From positions 1,097,501-1,161,500 of the forward strand of contig CAJHZI010000649.1 of the NCBI GenBank assembly GCA_905160935.1: DNA of 64,000 nt, written 5' to 3'. Under the pieces are notes generated by a model. That model had not been told where the DNA came from and did no database searches. It worked only from the letters and a program-made list of their open reading frames with translations. Below are positions 11,200-45,270 of the stretch, one piece after another. A program made the position numbers and the translations under genes. The DNA is from Enchytraeus crypticus. Taxonomy: Eukaryota; Annelida; Clitellata; Enchytraeida; Enchytraeidae. Position 1 is the stretch's first letter. Every line of letters starts with the position of its first letter.

Positions 11200-11405
11200 T
11201 TAATTCTTATTTTCAAGCTTAATTTTTTATTTCTTAGTTTAGATTTATATTTATTAAATTTAAATGCCATCATTGTTAATTTTTTTCTTTGATTTAAATC
11301 TTTTTCTGATTCTAGCATACTACCTAAGTATTTAGTATGTTGCCATTGCATATCATCTATTGTATTTGGTATTATTATTTTCTCTGTTTTATCTTTATTT
11401 ATCAG
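10450..11405 (-). mobile_element. LINE reverse-transcriptase C-terminal fragment with internal inversion
   Basis: On the minus strand, residues of the C-terminal part of a non-LTR retrotransposon ORF are readable: TKYLGSMLESEKDLNQRKK near 11,330, KLSLKIRIK near 11,205, and RLSWIGHMLRLDENTPVRKA near 10,730-10,680. The element ends in GAAGAA repeats at about 10,448. Bases 10,983-11,105 repeat bases 11,192-11,315 in the opposite direction, so the 5' part of the fragment is inverted and duplicated around an (AT)n centre. Stops and frameshifts show it is dead. Confidence 0.75.
10983..11315. repeat. Large palindrome with (AT)n centre
   Basis: Arms of about 123 bp (10,983-11,105 and 11,192-11,315) are nearly identical inverted copies of LINE sequence. 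A (TA)n tract of about 30 bp and small nested inverted repeats lie between them. Confidence 0.85.
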
Positions 11406-11409
11406 TAAA

Positions 11410-12085
11410 TCTCTCCTTTATAATCTATTTTCTACATATTCTATTAGTACATCAGATCTGTTATTTCCAAAAACATAATATATTACACAGCCATATTGTT
11501 TTTTAGTCAAAAACTAATTAAGTGTTGATTTGGAAAACGTTTTTCATTGTCTTCTTCATCTTCGTAAGTCGCCTGATAACCGACACATGCGGTTACATTT
11601 GATCTATTCAACAATGCCTCGTACATACGCAACATTAGGCAGCACGGACTACAGTAGGTAAAAGTCAATGTTGTTAATAACTGCCTCCGCAGTATGACGA
11701 CCATGTATGCAAGATTTCGCAGTTATGGTGCAATACTTGCGTGAGATCAAGTATCATTTGTTTTCAAGGGAAGCTGACTCAGTCTTCTGCAATACGCCGT
11801 TGACCTAAAAAGTCGATTCGGATGACCGAATACAGAAAAATTACACGTGTACTTTTTAGAAAATAAGGCATTCATGTGGTCTAAAATTAATACAAAAGAT
11901 ATATTAATCTATAAGAGTAGTGCAATGGAGATAGCTGACGTATCTCTTTCTCTCTCTCTCTCTTTCTCTCTCTCTATCACTCTCTGATCTTCTGCTTAGT
12001 CCAAGATTCATACTAATGTCACAGAGCTACAGCTATTATGGTAGAGCATAGTTTGTAACGCGTCGACAATATTTCAAAAGCAAAA
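11410..12085. other. Intergenic DNA, nothing recognised
   Basis: AT-rich, with a short CT microsatellite at 11,943-11,982. No gene supported. Confidence 0.35.
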
Positions 12086-12087
12086 TA

Positions 12088-12222
12088 AAGAATCCAAGAC
12101 ATTTTGTCGAAGTACAATACTTTAAGTATAAAAACTACTAGTCCACTGAATGGCAACAACATATTGTAGTATTCACTAATATGTATTGGTATTATTTCAG
12201 AACCCATTCAAACAAATAATAT

Positions 12223-12277
<55 letters not shown>

Positions 12278-12359
12278 ATAATATGTTGTTGCCATTCAGT
12301 GGACTAGTTGTTGTTTATAATTAAAGTATTGTACTTCTACAAAATGTCTTAAATTCTTG

Positions 12360-12428
<69 letters not shown>

Positions 12429-12430
12429 TG
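12088..12430. repeat. Second large palindrome with (AT)n loop, plus flanking (AT)n
   Basis: Bases 12,088-12,164 and 12,281-12,360 are inverted copies; for example 'gtccactgaatggcaacaac' pairs with its complement at about 12,285-12,304. The loop contains an (AT)n tract (12,230-12,271). Another (AT)n tract of about 65 bp follows the right arm. Confidence 0.85.
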
Positions 12431-12434
12431 TATA

Positions 12435-13235
12435 TATATCATCAAATTTATGGCACAAATAACACGCAAAGAATTAAACAAATGAAGAAATAAAATATAT
12501 ACAGAAAAAGGACAACGTTTATGTGAGTAAATTTGTCATCAACGTAGAGGTACACTCGTAATTGGTAAGTGATTCATCTATATTTTTGGATTAAGGTAGC
12601 ATCATTCTAAAATGATTCAGAAACTTATACCGGACACAGGGCATTGAATTCCGATCCTAATTTTAATATTTTCTTTTATTATCAAAATGGTCTGCATAAA
12701 CAGGACTATCACATTCAGAATTCAGAGTAAAATCATGGTTGAACTATCTATGGCTACTAATGACAGTCTAATATATGTGAAAAATTAAATCAATGGTTAT
12801 TATAAAAAATCTCAAAATGACCAGATACCACAACTCATTGACAGTATGATAAGCTATCTATTTTTCAAATGAGTGAAAAATCATAGAGAAGAAATTAATA
12901 TAATCATTGCAGCATTAAAGAAACTTATTAATTAGTACCTATGCTTTAGTATGTCTTAAACCTATAGCTATAGGCCGTTTAACGCAGCATTTTGACACAA
13001 AAACAAAAGGGCGTATGCAACGCCACTCCCATTAAACCATTAAAAGCAGAGACCTCTAGAAGGAGAGCTCTGATTGGTAGAACGGTGAGCCTGAAATAGC
13101 CTGGCAGTCACATTATAGCCGGGATTTACAAGGAAAGGGAAACGCTGCTAGTGAACATGCAGTGAGGTGGTTACCAATCTTTTAGCATACTGTGTATAAT
13201 ATGCATTCCCTTTATATTAGTAGAATTTATATTCT
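12435..13235. other. AT-rich intergenic DNA, nothing recognised
   Basis: No exon or mobile-element boundary could be supported. Confidence 0.35.
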
Positions 13236-13237
13236 GC

Positions 13238-13330
13238 GTGTTGTATATGGGTCATCGAAGATTAGACCAACTGTAAACTACACTTATCGTAAGAGTCGAC
13301 TAGGAAAAAAATGAAGAGAGGAATGGGAAA
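13238..13330 (+). mobile_element. SINE family V, 5' fragment
   Basis: Matches the start of the 7995-8195 copy: 'gttgtatatgggtcatcgaag', then 'gaccaactgtaaactacac', then 'cgtaagagtcgac'. Confidence 0.55.
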
Positions 13331-13619
13331 TAATATTATAAGCTATATTTTCTCAAAGTACAGGTTACATTTAAGTGTGGGTAAAGAATAGCAATTTGTT
13401 CGTTGGATTTACTCGTTAATCGATGGAATTATGGAATATTCTCTTTATGGAGTGTGAAAGCAGAATGTGTAGTAATATGTACTATGGTCTTGTCACTGTA
13501 GAAAGATAGAGAGAGATATGCCAGTCTTGCTAATGTTGCAGTTTCTCAATACTTTGGTATGATAACGATCGCTTAGCCTTTCATAATTATATTGTTTTTA
13601 TTAATTAGTTATTAAATAT

Positions 13620-15340
13620 TATTATTGCAATTATTACTATTATTATTGTTATTATTATTATTATTATTATAAAAAAGAAAAGATCCACCAAATAAAGCTT
13701 ACTAGTATTATTATTATAATAATTTTTTTCATTAATATTATTATATTATTGTTATACTATTGTTATTATTATAGTCAGTCCACATGGTGGCATTTTAACT
13801 TTGTCCATTGAAAGTTAAACGCTGCTGATTGCCGCAGGGGGTGACATTATCCTGAATCCACTGCTTTTGGCTCTAGCACGGCCGGTCCCTGCTTCCTCTG
13901 TTATCGAACCACCACGACTGTGACTCCCCTCAACAGGCGTTGATGAGGCAATTATGTCTCTGTTGGGAGAATCGCTTTGAGAAGTCAACGGCCTTGAAAT
14001 CTGGTTTGCTGTTCCTAGAGAATTCTGGGATAGAGTATTCGATTGATTAGAGCTCTGCTTTGTAAAGCCTGATGAGCTCTGCCTCTCCGCCTCAGCCAGC
14101 TCTGGGGCCAACGTCTGGTTCAGACTGTGACTCTGGAGCTGTGGACCCGGTGAGAAAGGCCCCTGGGACACAGAGGCCATTCTAGCCTCGAGTATCTTCT
14201 TCTCGCTGAGGATCCGCCCAGAAAACTCTTGTGGATCAATCTCAGGTTCTGTGGAAGCATTCAAGGAGGAGAAGGGGGGTATTACGAGGCAGGGACGCAG
14301 GACGCTTCTCTTCTCGTTCAGACGGGCTGTGTTCAACCCGTTGATGATCACCCTCGTGCTCAAGTGCTGTCCCAGTGCCCGCTTGCCACCCGTCGGGACA
14401 TAAGACTGAGGCTGCGTGGAATGAACCCCAGGTTTGAGTTGAGTTTTTGAGGGAACAGGTCGGGCAACTGTTTGGATTTGGCTTATATTTTGGGCTGGAA
14501 CAGATGAAGCCACAATTGGGATGGAGCTTAGATTCTGCATAGGGGCTGAAATGGAAGGTCTAAGGTTAATTCTTGAAAGACTGATGGAAGTGTTTTTCAA
14601 GTTTCTTGTTACTTCAGGACTAACATTGTCTACATACTATTCCTAAACCATACCGCGGCCGCCACCTAACACGTCAGTATTCTCTTAGTCGAGGTTCAAC
14701 TGTTCACCAGTAATGTGTTCATACAACTTTTCCAATTCAGTGTCCTGCAACTCGCTTTCCGCAACGCTATAAATCCTTTCAAAGATACTATGAGCCGACT
14801 CAGCATACTCATACGGAGGCCTCTGCACCCCTCTCCCTGCCACTCCTGTCGTATTCCGTGATGAACTCTGCAGGGAATGTCGAGGGGAAGCGTGAATGGG
14901 ATTGGACGAGGTATGTCGCAGTTTACAGGGAGATCTGGACTCATGGCTGATTGAGGAGGCGTAGCCAGCCTGGTACCCGAGAAGCCACCACTCTCGTCAG
15001 GTCTCTGCTCCTTTGTCTTCTCGAGAGTCCTGTCGTTCTTAACTTTCACAGGTTCAACGCGCTTTTGGTTGCTTTGTTGTGTAACGACCCACGCTCGGTT
15101 CTTAAAAATTGCATTCATTATTTTATTATTATTATTACTACTACTAAATGTAATTGTTAGTGTTAATTATTATTATTATTACTTGTATAATTTTTATTTT
15201 ATCCAGGGTGTAAAATAACCTTGGATATATAATAAAAATTTTTCTAGCAATACGTGCTGAATCGCCGCCCGGCTACTCGAGGTCATCCAGCTGCTTAAAT
15301 GATTTACTGAAGCACCGTTGTAACCTCTTTCCTAGTTGAT
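13620..15340 (-). mobile_element. Unclassified interspersed element with protein-coding remnants
   Basis: This is the larger copy of the repeat also seen at 7190-7915. Open segments lie on the minus strand at 13,815-14,600 (261 residues) and 14,696-15,118 (140 residues). The protein is rich in Ser, Pro, Gln and Asn and has no motif I recognise; it ends in SSGFRIMSPPAAISSV. A further short coding remnant (about 15,240-15,340) carries the 'gctgaatcgccgcccggct' stretch shared with the other copy. TTA microsatellites flank both sides (about 13,618-13,760 and 15,120-15,180). Its class (LINE ORF1-like, or another retroelement) cannot be decided here. It is a repeat, not a host gene, and is treated as an old broken copy. 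Confidence 0.5.
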
Positions 15341-15502
15341 AGACGGAGTGTTCTTTTTGAGAGTGAAAACAGATTTTAGTCGGAATACGTACCCTAGATC
15401 TGCCACTTGAAGAGCACTATATTTCTAAGTTGTATTCTGTAATTTTTATATAATTGCTACGTATACTGTGTACTAGTAAGACTTATAGGGTATACAGCTG
15501 GT

Positions 15503-15629
15503 AAAGCTAATGTTAACGTCAGTTTCCTCACTCGAAAGCGATGCAAGTGACGGGCGAGCTCAGCATTGGAACACCGCACACACTGATCCGCAGTCGAATA
15601 TTTTACGGACATCGCCACTGGCTCCAACC
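15503..15629 (-). mobile_element. tRNA-derived SINE (family A)
   Basis: Minus-strand copy with the tail 'gaggaaactgacgttaac', the GACGGGCGAGC middle and the tRNA-like head ending in the 'gccagtggcgatgtc' region. Confidence 0.8.
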
Positions 15630-15634
15630 ATGGC

Positions 15635-17220
15635 GGCAGATTTCTTGTAACAAATGAATATATTATATATTATTAGTAGGCCTACTAGAGAAAGAGGGAT
15701 GGGGATAATTATTGATACTATTGCAAAATTTATTTGTAGATGTTCATTGTAGTATGATTGTACACTTTTGAATGATGTTTGGTTATCCGCACTTAAATAC
15801 GTTTAGCTCGGAATTGGAATTGATTTGAGAAGAAGAAGTAGCTCAAATGGTGCGTTCTACCACCCTAACTCTGCTATTTGCCTATGACTTTAACGGGGTT
15901 GACGTTGAAAACGAAAATGACAGATGAAAGGTTGGAGATCTCTGAATGAAGGTCAGCATCGATTGATAGTCCTTTAAAGAAGAGCAACCGGCCTCGTACT
16001 GGTTAACTGTCTGTGTGAACGTGAAGAACCACACTGGGAAAGGAAAAACAAGAGTAACTGAATAAGCAACCAGAAGACAATTTGAAGAATAGAGAGAGAC
16101 AGAAAGGGAGACAAGCAGACAAAGCCCTAGGCTATAGAAAACTTGGCGGTCTTTATAAGTACGTAACCTTAAAAGAAATCTGCAGAAAGTAAACACAGTG
16201 TGGATTAGTGGTTAAGCTGAGCGTAACAGAGTTTGAATTGTTTAATAAGAACGTTGCTGCAGTCTAGAACTAGAATTATGCAGACAGTTCTAGTCTAATT
16301 GCATTACAAATCCATTTATCGATCAACGATATAGAGAGCGATTATTATTTAAATTTTAGAATAAATTCAGTGTTAGTTTAATTTCTTTGATAAATAAGAA
16401 TTAGTATTAGCGAAGAACTACTTCTGTGTAAATTATAACCACATTTAATTAAAGCGTTGGATTTACTACATCTGAAACAAGGTATGTAAAAGTTACGCAA
16501 TGATAGCAATCTTTTTGCTTCCCTGCCTGTAACTAATAAAAAACTAAAACTGTAAGAAAAGGCTTAACTTGTTTCGTAATTGAAACAAGTACGTTGAAGT
16601 GTGTACAATAATAATTATTATAAAATCTAAAGTTTCAATGAAACCATATACCAGATAGTCGCAATACGAGACGGATGTGTCGTTATTTATTGTCAACATC
16701 TCTGCGGTATTTGTTATTAAACATTTAAGAGCTAGGAGGATTTGCTTGAATTACATGGTTTGCTTGACGTACATATTGTTGATGGTCTGCTGGTGTGATT
16801 GATTGCGGAATTGACTGATTTATTAATTCAGGAATGTGTGTTTTATAATTCGTACGATATTGCTGACTCTGCACTTTATTCGACTTATAGTGGGCGCATG
16901 CGCGGAGACCTTGTATATGAGAGACTAGTTGTTTACAGATAAGAATGAATTGGATCTGCTGTAAGAATTTGATAACAGTAACCATTGAAGCCTTCAATAC
17001 CTGTACCATTGATACAGCAACAATAGCAGTACCATTGATTCCTTCCTGTCAATCATAATAGCAGTAAATTGATTACTCCACGTTTACTATGTAAGAAAAA
17101 CCTCAAATAGTTCTATATTTTCCTTCTAAGCACCAGTTGTCATAAAATTTCGATACTTAGCTTGGCTATACGGAAGCTGAACCCAATTAATAGAGAAAGC
17201 ACACTGCTTTAATTCATGTA
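15635..17220. other. Intergenic DNA, nothing recognised
   Basis: About 1.6 kb of AT-rich sequence. Open frames at 15,882-16,196 and 16,725-17,009 (both minus) look like chance; they resemble no family I know. Confidence 0.35.
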
Positions 17221-17234
17221 TTATTTATCACTAA

Positions 17235-17510
17235 TCCTATCATCATGACCACGATCGTCATCATCATCATCACCATGATAATCATCATCATGATCATCAT
17301 CATCGTCATCATCACCTTCCCTGGAATCCTAGTTTAACTAAGATCGGAATTGAGAAATTTTGTAGCAATTTCTGGAGCCTAGGCGCTCACCAACCGATTG
17401 CCCTTTCTGACGTTGGTTTGGGTCGTATCGCTTTGTCGCCCTTTGCAACACTTGCAGTCCACAGTTGATATTTTCTTCAGCTACCCGGACACAACACGGG
17501 TAAAATTGAT
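17235..17510 (-). mobile_element. SINE family V
   Basis: A full-length minus-strand copy. Read in sense it runs from 'acccgtgttgtgtccgggta' through 'ggttggtgagcgcctaggct' and 'aattgctacaaaa' to 'ttagttaaactaggattcca', ending in a long GATGATGATG tail. Confidence 0.85.
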
Positions 17511-17514
17511 CATT

Positions 17515-18540
17515 AATCTGTTTAAAATTATAAAATATTCACCCTTCTTTCTTCACAAATGCAAAGTGACAAGAGGGTTTTGTGCTGAAGTTGGCAAATT
17601 TGCGAGCCACTTGAATGAATTGTTATTGCAAACTGGATCCTACCACTTATCGAATATCAACGAGTGTGTAATTATGAAAAACTTGTTCCAATAATGAACA
17701 TTTTAAATGTTGATATAGTTTTGTGTCTTTTGTAGCTGGCTTCATGTGCATAACTTGTGCATAACTTTAAAAGTTGCGATGTAGCAGTTATAGATGATTT
17801 AACATTTACAGTATAATCAATCCGCTTAGAAACGTGTGAGATAGCTAAGTTCAATTGCATTCATTACTCTATGCTTTGGATCTACCAGCGGCTTTAGATC
17901 TGCATATAGATGGCGTTATTTTGTCTCTATGGAGATATTTTGTCTATATGTATATAATATTATATATACTGTTTTTTTATACCGGACCTGCACCGTTTAG
18001 GATCTCTTATCTTTCTCTTCAGCATATGTTTTTCAGGTCGTTTGGGTGAATCGATATGTACTGACATGTGATGGAGGGACGCCCATGATACAATCCTTGT
18101 ATAAGGAAACGGACGTTAATTTATTTTGATTCATATACATTTTGACTAAACAGAGATGGTATAATATGCATAGTAGTGTATATTATAAAGTTTTTTTATT
18201 CATTAAATGGTTTTTGACAGTAGCCGTTCACATAATATAGCACAGCACGCGGTGGCTGAGCGTGGTTTGTAAATATTGCTCACTCAGCATTTTTACATCC
18301 GTTGTTTATCTGGACTGTGAGTCACTATGACCTCTATGTGCTGTGGAGGCAAGCCTTGGCCACTCGTGGGTTCTGTTCGGGGTTGAGACGTTGATTCGCT
18401 TTTGGTATAACTGCTTAACATACTTAAAATTTTAAAGACAAAGATCGGATCTTTATATCTTAACTGAATTGTTTAATTAATATCAGTTTAAAGAGAATAT
18501 AGGCTTAATATTGAGTAAATGAAGTATACATGTATATCAA
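17515..18540. other. Intergenic DNA with a SINE tail and a possible tRNA-like remnant
   Basis: Bases 18,080-18,125 carry a SINE tail ('ataaggaaacggacgttaa'). Bases about 18,240-18,400 have a box A-like 'ggtggctgagcgtgg' start, but no cloverleaf. No gene supported. Confidence 0.35.
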
Positions 18541-18602
18541 TATCTCTCTCTACCCCCTCTCACTCTCTCTCTCACTCACCCATTCAATATACATACTTAG
18601 GC

Positions 18603-18763
<161 letters not shown>

Positions 18764-18764
18764 T

Positions 18765-19165
18765 AAAGTATTTATTAAATATTAAGGTCAGACGAAAGTC
18801 GCATGTCATTAGGCCAAAGCAACAAAGTATTCATGGATATTTACGTCCTCTCGGCGTAACCTATCTAATTAATTAGATCCTGGAGGGTTTTATCTGCCTG
18901 CAAGCTATACATCGTTCTCAGCAGACTGCATCATGATGAATGAAACGAATGATTAATATTTTACTGCAGCTGTATATTATGTAGTGCTTTTTTAACGGTT
19001 ACGATGAATTAAAGGTATAAATCACAATTTGTGCGTGCTGATTTGCCATGTACTTAGTTTGTACCATTGGGCTAAATATTAACTAAAACTGTTCAAATTG
19101 TCTGAATAAATTAGAAAGAATATGTGCTATTACTAAATTAGGAATGAATATGTGCTAATATATGT
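18765..19165. other. Intergenic DNA, nothing recognised
   Basis: AT-rich sequence without supported features. Confidence 0.35.
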
Positions 19166-19169
19166 AGGG

Positions 19170-19565
19170 TTTGCAGATAATCAAGAATTGATAAATAGCA
19201 CAAGGAATAGAAAAAAAGACCTGGATATAATCTATGAGCTGACAGGGGATGGTTTACTAAAACCGGTTATTATTATTATTATTTTTACTACAAAGGAATC
19301 AAATGGTCAGGAAGTGGGTTACCACAAAAGAGCCTAAGCTCTGTGAGGTAATAAAATCATTAGCTACTACTGAGAATAACAAATGTTTAGTAATTGTCTT
19401 CTATACCATAATAATTGAAGTAAGTATGAAAGGAAAGAAGGTTAGAGGAAGACTGAGACTTGTGATATATACTGGATGATTTAATAACAGTTCGTATGTT
19501 GATATAAAAAGAAAAGCTGAGGATTGAAATGTGGAGAAGTTATATCTATAGTTCAATGATCATGT
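19170..19565 (+). mobile_element. Degenerate LINE C-terminal fragment
   Basis: Diverged matches to the LINE end found elsewhere: 'caagaattgataaatagcac', 'gaaagaaggttagaggaaga', and 'gatataaaaagaaaagctga' (the KRKAED region). It is interrupted by a TTA microsatellite near 19,268. Confidence 0.5.
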
Positions 19566-19569
19566 ACGC

Positions 19570-20340
19570 ATTAAAAGTAAATTTGCAATAGACAGCAATG
19601 ACTATTTGTCAAGTATTCATTATAAATTTTGGCGCTATTTTAAAAATGTTCTATTTTAATTATTGCGCAGTATGTGAAAATATTGAAACTGTTATATATA
19701 CTATTATGTGCACTTTTTATGTGTATGCTGTTGTGTCGCGTGTTGCAATGTAATTGTTCTGTGTGTGTTTTCTATCAAGAATTGGTGAATAAAAGATTAT
19801 ATATAACAATAATTGTTCATGTACATACTGTATATCTATGTAGACATCATCTGTATGTGGCATACATTGAGCGCAGGTGTGAGCATACTACTGTCATTAG
19901 CTGAGCAGTTATAATGAAAATCAATTATAATGAAAATCGATAATAAGTAGAGCAGTTAATGGAACTAATAAAGTTATTGCACAACGCTCTGCGGGTCTAA
20001 TATAAGAACTGACTCGAGATTAATTAATTACTGGAATGTAGACAAGTCGAGTTGACAATTTATGAGCTCTCTCTGCTTTATTATGCTCTACCATATTTGA
20101 TCGAATTTATTGATACACTTGTGGACGAGAGGTGTAGCTTAGATTAGATCTGATCAACAAATATCTCGCTATCTCGATTTTGTTGTTATTATGGACCGAT
20201 GATAGGCCCTATAGTTTTGTCAGTTTTTGTAAGTATTCAATAGGAGCAGACTTTTAAATAATTGTAAGTGTTCCTTTAAGGGAACCATCATAGATAGACG
20301 TGTGGACGTCCATTTATGATGGTCATTCGGGGTATAGCTT
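19570..20340. other. Intergenic DNA, nothing recognised
   Basis: No supported features. Confidence 0.35.
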
Positions 20341-20341
20341 A

Positions 20342-20344
<3 letters not shown>

Positions 20345-20425
<81 letters not shown>

Positions 20426-20920
20426 CAAGCTATGGGCTATAGGGCTATAGCTATGGGCCATATACGGGCTTATTACGTACCTATGGGACATATATTATAA
20501 ATCTATAGAGTATATATTACCAACATAATATCTATTAACACATAAGCTATAAGAACTATTAGTAGTATTGGCATAATTTTGGCTTGTTTTTCAAACTATA
20601 GACTATATTATTTGCTTCTCTATTAATACTTTAATAAACTTATAGGCTGCATTTTCAAGTTATTATCCTATATATCTATATTGTCACCACATAGACTATA
20701 TTGCCATCTTATAGGCTATGTCATGAAAGCAGGTTGTACCGTCAGCCTATTGGCTATATATAAAACATACTATTTTGCAGCTAAAAAGAAACTCAATCAT
20801 GCCATACTCTTTCGAGCGAGGACGACATACTCAAAGAGAGGATTGGTTATATGACATATTACCAACCTATGGGATAAATTGTTATCCTGTAGGCTATACT
20901 GACATCATCTTTGCCATTTT
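20345..20920. repeat. (TA)n microsatellite and degenerate GGCTATA-rich tract
   Basis: A pure (TA)n run of about 78 bp (20,345-20,422) is followed by about 480 bp in which 'taggctata' and 'tatgggctata' recur at irregular spacing, an old decayed satellite. Confidence 0.6.
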
Positions 20921-20924
20921 TCAA

Positions 20925-21985
20925 CCGACGTGCTGTATCTTTCTCCGTGGTGCTTGATGACAGACAGTTTAAATATTATTCTAACCGGCTCTGTTTATTA
21001 TTTGTAGCAACAACACTTGTCTCTGATATTCTCATTAAACTTGGACCTTTCCAAGTAGCAGCCTTTGTGTTAAAGTAATTAATATTTTAGCAAAATATTG
21101 CAAAGGTTATTTAGTAGATTATGCGAAAGATCGTAATCACCATCATTCGCTAGTCGCGGGTTCCAAATGGTATATGCGACTGAAGAAACTGACTTTAAAC
21201 GTATCTTTCGGCGTATATTAATGCTCTTGGTGTCTTCTATTATAGGAAGGCATAGTGGAATGCAATAGTTACGAAGCTAAATGTTAAAAACAAGGCGTTA
21301 GATATAGATATGGACAGAAGTTACTATTTTGCCGCAAATTGCATAAAAGTGAATATCTTTTAATCGAAAATTGCATAGACGTTAAGGTTTTTGCCACTAA
21401 ACCTTGTATTCCTTGTTTTGTATGAAGGGTGGCGAATTATATTTAGTTCAACTTATTTGACGACATTTCGACATTTTCTCCAATATTTCTGAGTTTCTTG
21501 TAAATCCGTCAAGTCATTTTGACTAGTCAACTAAATTAAATCTGCAAAAGAGATTCAAAGAGGGCGATTTAGTATAACTGATCCTGCTAAAAACAGAAAT
21601 ATTGTATTTCTTTTGGTTGTTATACGTCACTGTTGTTTATTTTCTACCATACCTTGTAGAATTGGATTAACAGTGTAGACAAATCTTTTGAGATAAACCA
21701 CACTTGTAATCAAACTGTGGTTGAGCAATCCTAGATTTAAAAGATCACCCATATATCTATCATCGATATCTCTTAGTTTTGCTCTATTAAAACTAGAGAT
21801 CTTACACTTGAAGCAGCAGGCCTGGGGTAGAATCATGTGACTCCGAATTAGGATTTGATCGTTCCAAGTTCATATTATGCGCTTCCCAATAACGTTATGT
21901 ATAGCGATCGAAGTAATCCTACTAATTGATTGATTTATAATGATCGAAGCGTTTAGTTATCTTTCTTTTTGATTAAATTCTCATT
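20925..21985. other. Intergenic DNA upstream of the first gene, nothing recognised
   Basis: No exon, tRNA or element supported. The promoter and any noncoding first exon of the downstream transporter gene may lie here but could not be pinned down. Confidence 0.35.
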
Positions 21986-21990
21986 GATAA

Positions 21991-22256
21991 GTTGATGCTG
22001 ATCAACACGATGGTGATGGATATGCTTAGTTGATGCTGACCAACACGATGGTGATGGATATGCTTAGTTGATGCTGATCAACACGATGGTGATGGATATG
22101 CTTAGTTGATGCTGATCAACACGATGGTGATGGATATGCTTAGTTGATGCTGATCAACACGATGGTGATGGATATGCTTAGTTGATGCTGATCAACACGA
22201 TGGTGATGGATATGCTTAGTTGATGCTGATCAACACGATGGTGATGGATATGCTTA
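21991..22256 (+). repeat. 38 bp minisatellite, exactly 7 copies
   Basis: Seven head-to-tail units of 38 bp (7 x 38 = 266 bp) differ at about one position; the second unit has a C where the others have T. Each unit contains the palindrome GTTGAT-GCTG-ATCAAC followed by 'acgatggtgatgg'. The array ends about 250 bp before the first recognised exon of the ABCB1-like gene. Confidence 0.95.
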
Positions 22257-22279
22257 GAAATATCCAGACCCTGTTTTAA

Positions 22280-22440
22280 CTTGATCCGAGGCGGTACTGT
22301 CATCTAGTCGTTGAGTTAATTATCGTCGTTTATTGCTTGTCCCAGCCGCGCTGATCTGAGAGTAAAATCTCGGACATTCACTGGACTGGTTACACGGAAA
22401 ATGGTCTAAATTGCCTAACGGTTTAAACATGTGGTATTAA
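22280..22440 (+). mobile_element. SINE-like repeat (family B)
   Basis: It shares 'gcgctgatctgagagtaaaa', 'cattcactggactggttaca' and 'cggaaaatggtctaaattg' with minus-strand copies at 29,935-30,040 and a diverged plus-strand copy at 25,125-25,235. The 29.9 kb copy has a tRNA-like box B, so the family is probably tRNA-derived. Confidence 0.65.
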
Positions 22441-22504
22441 AAAGTGATAAATATCAACATAGTTGATCATTTCACTATAGTGCGTGTTTTTTGTTTGATT
22501 TCAG

Positions 22505-22534
22505 ACTTTCAGATGAGATAAGACTGATGTAAAG
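22505..22534 (+). promoter_or_regulatory. 5' UTR segment with two tiny upstream ORFs
   Basis: A good 3' splice site (pyrimidine tract, then 'gatttcag' ending at 22,504) implies a noncoding upstream exon joins here. The 30 nt before the start codon hold ATG-AGA-TAA (22,513-22,521) and the start-stop pair ATG-TAA (22,527-22,532). The latter ends two bases before the main ATG at 22,535. Such elements can slow or divert scanning ribosomes. Confidence 0.55.
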
Positions 22535-44615
<22,081 letters not shown>

Positions 44616-45270
44616 GTTGTTGGCTTTGAAGTATTCTAGTTAAATTTGTATTCGTTTTTTGTAAGTCGTTTCTGCATTAATTCTTTAGGTATTATCACGA
44701 TGAATACAATGATATCATTTCCTTAAGGTATAATTATTATTTTACTTTGAATTAATATGAGAACTAGTGTAAGTTAATGTTTTGTTAGCCATAATTATTG
44801 TGTTTTTATTATAGCATATCTTATCGATATTTCTCTATAGATCTAGAAAATATTTTCTAAAAAACCGTATGTGTATCTGATATGTTTAGAGAATAATAAT
44901 TGTAAAAGCACTTTAAACAATTTTGATCTGAGTTTTCAATTTGAATATTATGATCTGTATCTTTGCTGTATTCATGTGTTACTGTTTTGCCACTTGTTTG
45001 CCAACAGTGTGTTAGTTAATGCTGTTATAATCTTTACTTCATTTTCTAATGGATCTGCCATCCTTATTTTACTATTTTCTAAAAGAATCTTAGAATACAA
45101 TGGATTTTGCGATGGATCTTTAGAAATAATAGATATTTTAAAAGATTCGAAAGTAATAGATTTTGTACAAGATCTTAGTTATAGTTAATTTGAAAAGTGT
45201 GCTTGTAAATATAAATGTTATCTAATCTGTGTAATCATTGTCGTAATAAAGTAGCTGGAATTGACGCTAA
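44616..45270 (+). other. 3' UTR of ABCB1-like copy 1 with polyadenylation signal
   Basis: AT-rich sequence after the stop. A canonical AATAAA at 45,245-45,250 gives a predicted cleavage site about 15-25 bases later. A 105-codon open frame inside (44,871-45,188) has no family resemblance and is taken as chance. Confidence 0.6.

Noticed and set aside
21991-22256. CRISPR-like array
   Set aside because: Direct 38 bp units without unique spacers in an animal genome; a minisatellite.
44871-45188. 105-codon frame after the transporter stop
   Set aside because: AT-rich, no family resemblance, lies in the 3' UTR before the AATAAA.
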